Below are positions 49,616 through 58,004 of a DNA stretch of 64,000 nt, piece after piece. Each line of letters starts with the position of its first letter. The stretch's first letter is position 1. The position numbers and the translations under genes were made by a program. The stretch is from Trichomonas vaginalis G3. Its lineage: Eukaryota > Parabasalia > Trichomonadida > Trichomonadidae. The stretch lies in the NCBI RefSeq assembly GCF_026262505.1, contig NC_067204.1, forward strand, positions 558,001-622,000. The letters are read 5' to 3'. The notes beneath the pieces were generated by a model. It saw nothing but the letters and a program-made list of their open reading frames with translations. It had not been told where the DNA came from and searched no databases.

Positions 49616-49654
49616 TTTTTTTGACTAAGTGCAAAACTTCACTTCGTCAAAAAA
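49616..49654. terminator. Hairpin 4, imperfect copy
   Basis: The left arm reads GACTAAGTG, so one pair of the stem is lost. Confidence 0.4.
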
Positions 49655-49806
49655 TGACATATGGCACGTGTCAAACCGTTGAGTTTTCACAAAATTTAAA
49701 AAAATAACTTGGGTGAGAAAAGAGGTTAGAAAAGAGGTGAGATCTCACCACTTCACCTAAAATATATTTTTGCTGAATTCAGCAACAAAATTCTTGATTT
49801 CAGGGA

Positions 49807-49845
49807 TTTTTTTGACGAAGTGTTACTCTTCACTTCGTCAAAAAA
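49807..49845. terminator. Hairpin 5, GACGAAGTG/CACTTCGTC
   Basis: A perfect copy about 100 bp before the promoter of the gene at 49981. It is followed by a second, CTCGG-AAAA-CCGAG hairpin near 49870. Confidence 0.5.
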
Positions 49846-49946
49846 TGGCATATGCTTGCTTCCCTCGGAAAACCGAGAGAAGGGATTCCGTATGAAAATC
49901 ATGAATTTCCTTAAGATAGAAAAAATAAAGTTAGTTTTATTTTTTT

Positions 49947-49980
49947 TATTTTTTTTTTATTTTGTATGTAAGAACAGAAA
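49947..49980 (+). promoter_or_regulatory. Shared promoter, copy before the gene at 49981
   Basis: TTTTGTATGTAAGAACAGA preceded by a long T-run; the ATG follows within two bases. Confidence 0.6.
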
Positions 49981-50592
49981 ATGACAAACATTGAGTTTGA
50001 AACAGTTAGAAAGATAGACAATGACACCAAATTGGTTAGAATAGGTGATTTAAACGTAAGATACTCAAAGAAATACAACAAATATTCTTTGTCAGACATT
50101 ATATTTCCATCTGGAAAGAAAACAAAGGACTGGGTTAGAAATGCTTCAACTCAGAAAATTTTGACAAGAAATCCTAAGCTCATGATATCGGTAAGATTCT
50201 ATGGAACTACAGCATATCTCATCGACAAAAGTCTTATACCAATAGTTTTGTTATGGTTAGACCCAGTTGTTGGATATAACTTCATAACATATGGTTCATT
50301 CGATACGGAACGTTGCAGTGAAGGCTTACTTTACATCGTTCAGAAACCGAAGGACTTCAACACAAAAAGATATAAGATAGGAAGAACATATAATATAACT
50401 CAAAGATATGACAGTACAGTCAATAGAGTCAAGGTTGTGTTCGTTTATGATATGAGAGCTGCAGAAACAGAACTACTTGAAAAGTTTGAGAAAATGTATG
50501 GTGCTCCCACGAAAGGTAGGGAAACGTTTGAAGTAGATGAGATAGATAAAGCTATAAAATTATTTGACGAAGTTGCTGAAAAATACATGTAA
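49981..50592 (+). CDS. KilA-N-like protein with a GIY-YIG (T5orf172-type) domain
   Basis: 203 residues. The N-terminal part (about 20-110) has the viral KilA-N/Bro-N style (YSLSDIIFPSGKKTKDWVRN, then ISVRFYGTTAYLIDKSLIP). The C-terminal part (about 118-200) matches the T5orf172/MUG113 branch of the GIY-YIG nuclease fold: GLLYIVQKP, YKIGRTYNITQRY and later AETELLEKFEKMYG. This pairing is typical of nucleocytoplasmic large DNA viruses and phages, as DNA-binding or nuclease factors. The stop overlaps TAAA. It appears whole. Confidence 0.75.
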   Translation: MTNIEFETVRKIDNDTKLVRIGDLNVRYSKKYNKYSLSDIIFPSGKKTKDWVRNASTQKILTRNPKLMISVRFYGTTAYLIDKSLIPIVLLWLDPVVGYNFITYGSFDTERCSEGLLYIVQKPKDFNTKRYKIGRTYNITQRYDSTVNRVKVVFVYDMRAAETELLEKFEKMYGAPTKGRETFEVDEIDKAIKLFDEVAEKYM

Positions 50593-50649
50593 AGCGTTTA
50601 TTTTTGGTCTTTTGTGAAAGTCAGAAAATAACGCTAATTTTTTTATAAA

Positions 50650-50680
50650 ATATTTTTTTATTTTGTATGTAAGGACAGAT
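50650..50680 (+). promoter_or_regulatory. Shared promoter, copy before the gene at 50681
   Basis: TTTTGTATGTAAGGACAGAT directly before the ATG. The ATG inside this motif (50663) is in frame but is part of the promoter string shared with two other genes, so 50681 is preferred. Confidence 0.6.
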
Positions 50681-51574
50681 ATGTCAACAACAGAGAACAC
50701 AACAACAGTTATAGTCCATGAAGATATAAATGAAGAATATGAGTGGGTTCAGTTTAACAAACAGTTACGTCTCATTCGTTCGGTCAAAGATGACATGTAC
50801 CAAATGCAAAGTATTTTGACAGCATGTTATGCTCCAGATACCAAACATACAGACGATTGGTTCAAAAACCAAAGCACACAAGAACTTTTGAGCGAAGCAC
50901 AGCGAGACATACTTTTTTCTGAAAACAGTGAAGAACAGCGAGTAATGAAAAAAACGCAGTCGCCTAAAACTCATGAAAACAGTGAAGCACAGCGAGCCCG
51001 ACTTCCTTCGGGGTCGCCTAAAACTCATGAAAATCGTGAAAAATTGCCAAACGGTTTGAGAGGATATTATGTACATAGACTTCTTGTAAATGCTGTTGCA
51101 ATGTGGGCTTCGCCTCGTTATGCTTGGTATATTTACAGACTTCTTGACGAATTTCATAGACAAGAACGTGAAGAGCTAGAGAACAAGCTTGAAGCAAAAG
51201 ACAAAAGCATTCAGAAAAGAATACCACGTTCGGTACCAAAAGGAAAGGAAAAGAACTATAAGTATATGATTTATACTGAAGAGATGGAAAATGAAGAAGA
51301 CAGAGATATGGTTATGTTGCATTTAGTCAGAAGAAACAACAAAAGCTTTTACGACCTTGCTAAGATTTACAAATCTGACAGAAATTGGTTCTATCGCGAA
51401 AACTTACCGATTTCAATGACCCCAAATGAAGATGTGAAACAAATAGTTCAAGATACGTTACCTCAAACACACTATGATATGAAAGGTTGTACAATACTTA
51501 CCTTCAAAGAAGACTTACCGCTACTGAAAGAAAAAATAACAGAGTATTTTGACAACTTCAAACAAGCAGAGTAA
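50681..51574 (+). CDS. KilA-N domain protein
   Basis: 297 residues. The middle carries a clear KilA-N C-terminal signature, LRGYYVHRLLVNAVAMWASP followed by RYAWYIYRLLDEFH (about residues 126-160). A coiled coil and a unique C-terminal domain of about 110 residues follow (from YKYMIYTEEMENEEDRDMV). Between the N-terminal segment and the KilA-N domain is a short repetitive insert containing SPKTHEN twice and EAQR/EEQR repeats. KilA-N proteins bind DNA in phages and large DNA viruses. The stop overlaps TAAA. It appears whole. Confidence 0.75.
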   Translation: MSTTENTTTVIVHEDINEEYEWVQFNKQLRLIRSVKDDMYQMQSILTACYAPDTKHTDDWFKNQSTQELLSEAQRDILFSENSEEQRVMKKTQSPKTHENSEAQRARLPSGSPKTHENREKLPNGLRGYYVHRLLVNAVAMWASPRYAWYIYRLLDEFHRQEREELENKLEAKDKSIQKRIPRSVPKGKEKNYKYMIYTEEMENEEDRDMVMLHLVRRNNKSFYDLAKIYKSDRNWFYRENLPISMTPNEDVKQIVQDTLPQTHYDMKGCTILTFKEDLPLLKEKITEYFDNFKQAE

Positions 51575-51590
51575 ATGAACCATTTATTTT

Positions 51591-52465
51591 TCAAGCTTGA
51601 CTTTTTACAATTTGAACTTTGTTTGCGTAGATATGAATTCTGAAAGAAGTATGAGGGTCTTGTATGACTTTGTACTTCTCCCAGAGTTCATATCTGTCAA
51701 ACTTACCTGCCATGGACTCTTTCATAAGTTCCATGAAATCGTCTTCGGACAATCCGGGGAAAAGTATTATGTCAGTAAGTATTCTTTTAACATCCTTACT
51801 TAAACTCTTGGCTGTCTGTACACATATTACGACTGAGATGTTAAAGTGTCTGAGCTTCTTAAGAATTCGACACATATCTTGTTCTCTATTCTTTAACAAA
51901 GGATGAGATGCAAAGTCATCTAAGATAAGAAGACATCTGTGAGGGTAAGTCTTCCAATCGTAAGATTGCAATTTCTTCGAAATGTATTCTATCTCTTTCT
52001 GTTTGTTTCTGAAGTGTTTCTTCTCTAATATTCTCTGCATTTCCTCATTTGGGTCTTTAAACTTCGAATTTATATACTCATTTATAGCATTATACTTCAA
52101 AACTCTTCTTTGGTACTTCTTTATCCAATCTAACAACTCAGTATCCTTTATACATACTAACTTAGACTTCTTTATAATATCTTTGAACGAATTGACGGTT
52201 TGGTCAAATTGACCAGAAGTACTACAAATAACAACTAACTCATAGAATGGGTTCTTCTCATCTAGTTCTTGTTGTTGTGCAGCCATTTAAGATAAGTGAA
52301 AGTCTTACCCGACCCAGGTGGTGCAATTAGACCTGTTATACCATTCTGAGCAAATAAGAACTTGTCATGTATAGGCTTTATCTGAGCATTTTCTAACTTC
52401 CTCTTGTTCTTGTTTAAAACATTCTCAAATTTCTTGTCAATGTCAGCAAACTTTTTTTCTAACAT
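51591..52465 (-). pseudogene. A32/FtsK-type packaging ATPase, fossil part
   Basis: The N-terminal part has the Walker A motif GLIAPPGSGKTFTYLKWL. The later part has the Walker B motif CLLILDDFASHPLL and the sensor-like SVVICVQTAKSLSKD, as in Polinton/poxvirus A32 ATPases that pump DNA into capsids. The start at 52465 (MLEKKFADIDKK) is preferred over a longer frame that would overlap the divergent gene at 52502. The gene is broken. Confidence 0.85.
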
Positions 52466-52501
52466 ATTTTTAGAAAAATTAAAATTTTTATCTTTTAGAA
52501 A
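52466..52501. promoter_or_regulatory. 36-bp divergent promoter region
   Basis: Separates the ATPase start (minus) from the gene at 52502 (plus). It contains only A/T-rich TTTTAGAAAA-type strings on both sides. Confidence 0.45.
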
Positions 52502-52939
52502 ATGTCTAGCGATTTCGCTATCTATATTCGAGACAAGCTTTTCGACAGCAAAACATCTGTCGACCATAAAATCTTACATAGTGTAAACAAGAAAGGTGAA
52601 TTTGTTCTAAAGTTCTGTTTCTGGGAATATGACAAGAACCATAAAACATTACAAAGAGCAGTCTTAAAATTTGTCAATGACAGACTTGTTGACAGAGATG
52701 ACACCGATTGGAAAGATGAAGTCCAACAAAAGTTCTTAGAATGCAAAGAAGACACATGCGCTTTTCTTCAAGATGAAATAGAAAACAGAATAGAAGAGCT
52801 ATTAAAGGACATAGAACTTTTACATAAATATGGTTCGGAGAAATTTGACATAACTCCACCAGAAAAGAAGAAGAGAGAAAAGAAAGTAGAAGAAGAGAAG
52901 AAAGAACCAGAGCCAGAGAAGAAGAAATTTGACATGTAA
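52502..52939 (+). CDS. Small charged protein of unknown function
   Basis: 145 residues beginning MSSDFAIYIRDKLF. The N-terminal 100 residues look globular and helical. The last 35 are a Lys/Glu/Pro-rich tail (EKKKREKKVEEEKKEPEPEK). The stop overlaps TAAA and lies 16 bp from the end of the convergent gene. It appears whole. Not recognised. Confidence 0.55.
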   Translation: MSSDFAIYIRDKLFDSKTSVDHKILHSVNKKGEFVLKFCFWEYDKNHKTLQRAVLKFVNDRLVDRDDTDWKDEVQQKFLECKEDTCAFLQDEIENRIEELLKDIELLHKYGSEKFDITPPEKKKREKKVEEEKKEPEPEKKKFDM

Positions 52940-52955
52940 AAATAAAATTTTATTT

Positions 52956-53375
52956 TTAGAACATTTCTGGGTCAATGTCAATGTTCTCTTCCTCTTTAGG
53001 AGTAAACACCGGCTTAGACTCTAAAATCTTTTTACCCAATTTACCTTGAACTTCTACAACTTTAGACTCATAATATTCATAGTCGTCTGCTTTCTTTGGT
53101 TCATAAGGTATAACAAGTTTGTATGCTTTGCCTTCTTTAAGGTTTGAGAACCTTCTGTCAAAACTTTCTTTGACTGTTAACATACCGTCAATGTATAAGT
53201 CTTCAAATTTCGCACCATTTTTAGTCACAATAGCAAACTTAACTGGTTCGATGTTCCAAACTTTGCTGAATGAAGACTTTTCAAAATGGTAGAAGTAAAC
53301 ATTCAAATATGTGAATGGGTCTAGTTCTTCTTTAAGTCCTGACATGTACTTGTTTACTGAGATGAATTTTGCCAT
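52956..53375 (-). CDS. Small protein of unknown function
   Basis: 139 residues starting MAKFISVNKYMSGLKEELDP. A beta-rich core (LNVYFYHF, VKFAIVTKNGAKF, YKLVIPYEPK) and an acidic C-terminal tail (EEENIDIDPEMF) recall single-strand DNA-binding proteins of phages, but this is resemblance only. It neighbours the helicase/primase remnant. The stop overlaps TAAA. It appears whole. Confidence 0.5.
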   Translation of the reverse strand: MAKFISVNKYMSGLKEELDPFTYLNVYFYHFEKSSFSKVWNIEPVKFAIVTKNGAKFEDLYIDGMLTVKESFDRRFSNLKEGKAYKLVIPYEPKKADDYEYYESKVVEVQGKLGKKILESKPVFTPKEEENIDIDPEMF

Positions 53376-53412
53376 CTTTTCTATCGGATAAAAAAATATT
53401 TTTTTTTAAAAT

Positions 53413-54636
53413 TTACTCAGAAAAATTTTTCTTTGTATATACACCATTCTGAACATCTAAAAGACTTTTGACATTTGCCAAGAATGTTCGTTTAGAAGCT
53501 GTCATATAACCATATTCTTGACAATATTGTTTATACGAATCGTACAATGACCTTTCATCTAAACACTCAAAGTCAGTTTCATCTATGAACAGTTCATATA
53601 CACTCTTGTTTGCTTCTAACAATGTTTGTCTCTCTTCGGTATGTGGAATTTGTCTTGGATTGAACTTAGAAATATCTAATGTCATGAAAATGAGAACAAG
53701 TGGTTGTAAAAGTCAGATGTCAAAGTTTCTGCTAAGTCGTCAAATATTCTGTATCTTGCATATGAGAATCTGACGTTCTGACAACTACATATCTTCTGTC
53801 AGAACTTTCTAACTTATCGGAACAGCATTGTTTGAAACCATAATGAAGTTTGCAACATTTTCACAAACTCTTTGGTCTTTATACTTTCTTTCAACAACTC
53901 CAACTTTGTCTGTTATAAGACTCTTCAAAGCATCTGAGTTCAAACTTTGTTGTATCTATACTTTGAAGTTCATTGCAAACTATAAGTTTCATATTCTCAA
54001 TTGAAGAGTTAAATTTACCGAGATGTTTTCTAAGTTTGTCATATTAGGGTTCGAATAACCTTCTAATAGTTTGCATAAGATATCTGTAAAGAAAGTATTC
54101 TTACCTGTTCCTTGTTTTCCAATTATAATGAGAGCAGTTTCATTTTTAGCACTTGGATGTTGTAAGATATTTGCAACCAACATAAGATATACTATACCTT
54201 TTCGTTTCCATTGCATATAATTTCTTTGACATGGTCTAACCAAGCTTCTATAATATTTTCTTTCCATTCTACTTGTTCGTATTTATATCCAGTGAAGATA
54301 GAATAGAAGTTTGGAGAAGGTGTATAGAACTTTATACTCGAACTGAAAATCTTCTAACTTTGACAATAAGATATCCCAAGCATCTAACATCTTCATTCCA
54401 ACTTGTACGACTTTTATTTTCTTAAGTTTCTGTCTACATTCTTGTTCAGACACTATTGTTGCTCTTGGTTTGTTAAAGACAACATCCATTCTTTCATGAC
54501 ATAACATTCTGGGGCAGAGTCCAACATAAATGACTAAACGTTTCAAATTCTCGACTGCTTTGTTATAGTCTCTAAATGGACACATATTTCTGAATGCTTG
54601 GAAGTCATAAAAATCTGAAACATCTATTCTGTACAT
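53413..54636 (-). pseudogene. SF3 (D5-like) helicase/primase, fossil part
   Basis: The central part carries LIIIGKQGTGKNTFFTDIL, the Walker A of superfamily 3 helicases of the phage/virus DUF5906 and D5 kind. The preceding part has VEWK-style residues before it. The C-terminal part (from MTLDISKFNPRQIPHTEER) includes SLYDSYKQYCQEYGYMTASK, typical of the DNA-binding tail of viral primase-helicases. Such enzymes unwind and prime the viral genome. It may stand in for the polymerase-based replication of classical Mavericks. Broken, with several breaks. Confidence 0.75.
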
Positions 54637-54638
54637 TT

Positions 54639-55437
54639 TTATAAAATAAAAAAAATATTTTTTTTATTCTTGACTTTGTTGTTGCATTTGTTGTTCTTGA
54701 CTATTTGTTGTTGAAGTTGTTCTTGTAATACAATACTTTCACCAGTTGCATCTTCCAATTCGAAACTTTCTGCCGTCATTGACAAATACATAGGACATAA
54801 AAGTTTTACAGGAACAAAGTTTGCGTCAACTAATGTCAACGTATACTTGCCAAAGTGTTTGAGTTCACTAAGGTTGAAAATTCTGCATTCGAATGAACAA
54901 TAGGCAAACCAGCAGAGAAAGTATTGTTTATACGCATAAGTATCTTTTGGTCATAATAGTTTCTGTCGACATTCGAATAACACTTTGAACCTAAGTTTGA
55001 AACAATATATAAGATTGGTGTGCTTAATGTCAATGGAATAGACATTCCTTGTATGACACCTTTTCCTGTTATAGGAAACTGTTGGTAGTAAAAACCAGAA
55101 ATAAGTTTTGTATTATAGCTCATATTGTTTATAGTAAACTCAGTCGGACATCCAAACATAATGAAACCTGCTCTAGTTGCAGCACATGTTACATCCGTCC
55201 TTAAAGTATTAAATAAGTCAACAAAACCTGTTGGTGGTATATCTGAGTAAGTATCTTCAAAGGAGTATTTTTTACCATTCACAACAATAAAGTCTTCTGG
55301 TGTCAAAAGAGCAAAAACAGGCTTTAGTCGTCACTGTGTTTAAGGTTAGTTTACAATATCGTCCTTGAGGACTTTGTAAGTTTGTTGTTATAGAATTATA
55401 TGACTCAGGGTTTTTAGTCGTAATAGTATAAACCATT
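54639..55437 (-). pseudogene. Candidate minor capsid (penton-like) protein, fossil part
   Basis: Beta-rich and Asn/Thr-rich, with segments such as PPTGFVDLFNTLRTDVTCAA and YQQFPITGKGVIQGMSIPLT that would suit a jelly-roll minor capsid protein. It lies near the major capsid candidate, as in other Polintons. It starts MVYTITTKNPESYNSITT. Assignment is by position and composition. Broken. Confidence 0.4.
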
Positions 55438-55450
55438 ATGTCTTCTGCAT

Positions 55451-56031
55451 TTACTTAGCAATAAATTTTAATGAAATGTTGTGGTCGTCAAATATTTTTA
55501 TGACGTCTGAGAAACTATATTTTAAGTTCAACGTTTCACCTCCTTTCATAACGTATATCTTGTCAATGACATTATATGAAACACCACAGCAACTAATGTC
55601 GGGTTCTATTTCTTTGATGTTTATATCGTCTGCCTCTGTCAAAAGTTTCAATAGTTCTTTCAAAACTTCATGAGGTGCAATGACATATGAGTTCACTTTT
55701 ACAGGGTTGTGTTCGACCAAGTTTAACATTATACTTAAAGCTTGACAAATCTTCTCCTGAGTTTGAAGTTTGTCTTTCAGTTGTTGGTAGTCGTTTCGAA
55801 TATCTGCAACAGAACTTAAATCTCTGCTAACTTCAGGATATGTTGGTTCTTTTACAGGAACAATTGTTATACCATCTTCGTCTTCGTATGGTTTCCCCTT
55901 CAACATCTCTGTCTTTGACATTGACAATAACACTTTGACTGTTTGTTTGAGTTGGTGAATTTAACTTCACATCTGCCACCGCCATTAAACCTTTTGAAAC
56001 ACTTACGCTTTTATTTTTCGGAAATGACATT
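55451..56031 (-). pseudogene. Unknown protein, fossil part
   Basis: Starts MSFPKNKSVSVSKGLMAVAD. The later part has a coiled-coil stretch (DYQQLKDKLQTQEKICQALS) and a small domain with ISCCGVSYNVIDKIYV. Not recognised. Its start codon is 17 bp from the divergent gene at 56049. Broken. Confidence 0.45.
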
Positions 56032-56048
56032 TTACTTAGAATAAAAAG
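56032..56048. promoter_or_regulatory. 17-bp divergent promoter region
   Basis: Contains CTTAGAATAAAAA between the start codons at 56031 (minus) and 56049 (plus). It is nearly the same core as at 40594-40611. Confidence 0.6.
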
Positions 56049-56256
56049 ATGGACGTATTCGGATATCTCTTCGAATTGAAGCAGAACAAAGTTTACACAC
56101 ACACAACAATACAAATACATTGACAGAATAGTTCTTTACACAAACAATGGAAAATGTTATAGAATAGCAGTCTTTGCTGAACCTAAATATTTTCATAAAG
56201 CAAAGAAAGTTGGTATAACCGAGATGGTGAAAGTTCTTGACGTTGACAAAATATAA
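56049..56256 (+). pseudogene. Small unknown gene, fossil part
   Basis: Begins MDVFGYLFELKQNKVYTHTT. The far end reads VLYTNNGKCYRIAVFAEPK, a possible small beta domain. Broken. Not recognised. Confidence 0.35.
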
Positions 56257-56361
56257 CTTCAAAACTGACCGATATTACTAAAGGAAAGTTTATAATACAA
56301 TATTATGTCAAAACTGGCGTACTGTCAATATTTGACGGAGAGAAGTCAGTTCAAGAACAAC

Positions 56362-57965
56362 TTACTGACCTGCTGCCAAAATCTGCTCGATGGAAGCTGT
56401 CGTTATGCCAATCTGAGGAGCCCCAGCAGGTTTCATCGAACGAATCTTCAAAAGAGCATCTTCCGTGAAGAGTGCTATTGGTTTTGTAAACTTCTTTGCT
56501 TTCAATTCATCTGGACCGTCTCTGTCACCAGTATATTGTATTTGAACTGTACCAACAGTTGAAATACCACCCATAAAGTCTTCTGAGTCAGCAAATGGAA
56601 TGCCAAGCCAAAAGTTTGAACGGTCTCCATTTGTATATTGAGTTTTTTGACTTCCTGTATGAGTCCATACTTTCACATATGGCATAATAGAACTTTGCAT
56701 TTCAGGGTTAATAGTTGTTGTGAAGTTGTTGTTAAAGTTCATAGCATCTAATGTCAAGTTGTATGACCTCATATCCTCAACTGTAGAATATTCTTCTCTT
56801 GGATAATATTTGCCATCTATGTTTATATGATATTTAATACCAGGGTTGTAGAAACAAGAATAGTCATTTATAGTTCGTCTGAACAGTACAAACATAGTAT
56901 CTGCATGTTTCATTGCAGTTGTTAAAGCAATATCTGTTCTTGCACCTGGGTCAGCACTTTGGTTTCCAACTTCACCTGCAAAGTCTTTGACAGATATTTG
57001 GTGTATAGGGAACATAAGTGGAACTGCAATATATTTGGCAGCTAAAGCATTTGAAATATCTGGGTCCAACATATAAACGGCAAGTCTGCTTTCTATTCTC
57101 TTGCATTCAAATTTTTCGCATGTAAACTTAACTGGGTCCCAAGCAGTTCCACCAGCATTGAAATAATAGTTTACTTCAGTGTTGAAGTTTGAGAAACCAA
57201 AGTCTAAGTCAACTTTGTCTTTGCAAAAGTCACAGAACTTGGCTCCACAGTTCCAGCTACAGTAATGCTGAATGGGTCTTGTGTTGGTGCAATGACTAAG
57301 TTATTTTTGCTTGGAGTAAGTTCAATAGAAATTTTTCCTGCCCAGTTTGGCAAGTATCTTAAAAACCTGAAGATGAGGAAAGATGACAAAGGAACTCTAA
57401 GTTTCAGTTTTACTTTAGTGGCAGCATTTCCATCTGAACCAGAAAGGTTAACATAAACTCCTGGAACGTTAGGGTCAAGTCTTCTTATTTTCTCAATAGT
57501 TGCATACTGGTCTGTTTGTTCTCTAGCTTGTGGTTGTACTGAGTTTCTCAAAGCGAACCATTCATAGTTTGCCCATGTTACTGTTTGAACTAAGTCAGAG
57601 TTAGAATATATCTTATATCCCATGAAAACTTCTGGAGCATATTGGTATCCGACATAGAAAATTCCATTGCAACCTTTCTTGTCAGACAACTTGGCAGAAG
57701 GTTTTATTTCAATGTCTTGTTCCACGTATAAGAATGAGTTGTCAATAGAAATAATATGAAACCTGTCGCAAGCAATATCTACTGTTGTTGAAGAACCTTC
57801 TCCAAACTCACCTACGTTTCCATAAGAAACAGCAGTTGTATATTCGTAAGTTCCAGGAACTATTTCTGACCTTCTAATGGCATTGTCGCATTCATTATAC
57901 CATTCGGAAACATTTCCGTTCATGGCATCCAAAACTGTTGGCGTTATATTCTGAGCGGCGTACAT
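56362..57965 (-). pseudogene. Major capsid protein (double jelly-roll type), fossil part
   Basis: The largest beta-rich gene of the element. Segments such as DRFHIISIDNSFLYVEQDIE and LKLRVPLSSFLIFRFLRYLP in the first part, and KYIAVPLMFPIHQISVKDF and FWLGIPFADSEDFMGGIST in the second, fit the major capsid proteins of Polintons. These are known to form a double jelly-roll. Assignment rests on size, composition and position next to the penton candidate, with moderate sequence resemblance. Broken. Confidence 0.65.
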
Positions 57966-58004
57966 TTCATATGGGTAAAAATATAGAATAGTTGGATTTA
58001 TATG

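Larger units (their letters stand above)
46340..49900. repeat. Module array: AGATCT dyads, hairpins, start-codon minisatellite
   Basis: At least eleven modules (plus an outlier near 45181) begin with AAAATAATGTTTA(G/T) or AAATATATTTTAGG, followed by a dyad of the form GGTTAGATCTAACC or GGTGAGATCTCACC and two more half-sites (TCTAACC or TCTCACC). They end in TTGAATTTTCATGAATTTC. Between them lie runs of CGTAAATGTTTTGTCAAA plus ACTTCTT or CATGAA, and five hairpins. Modules left of about 48.0 kb point one way and those at 49.02-49.75 kb the other, so they surround the gene at 48076. Confidence 0.85.
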
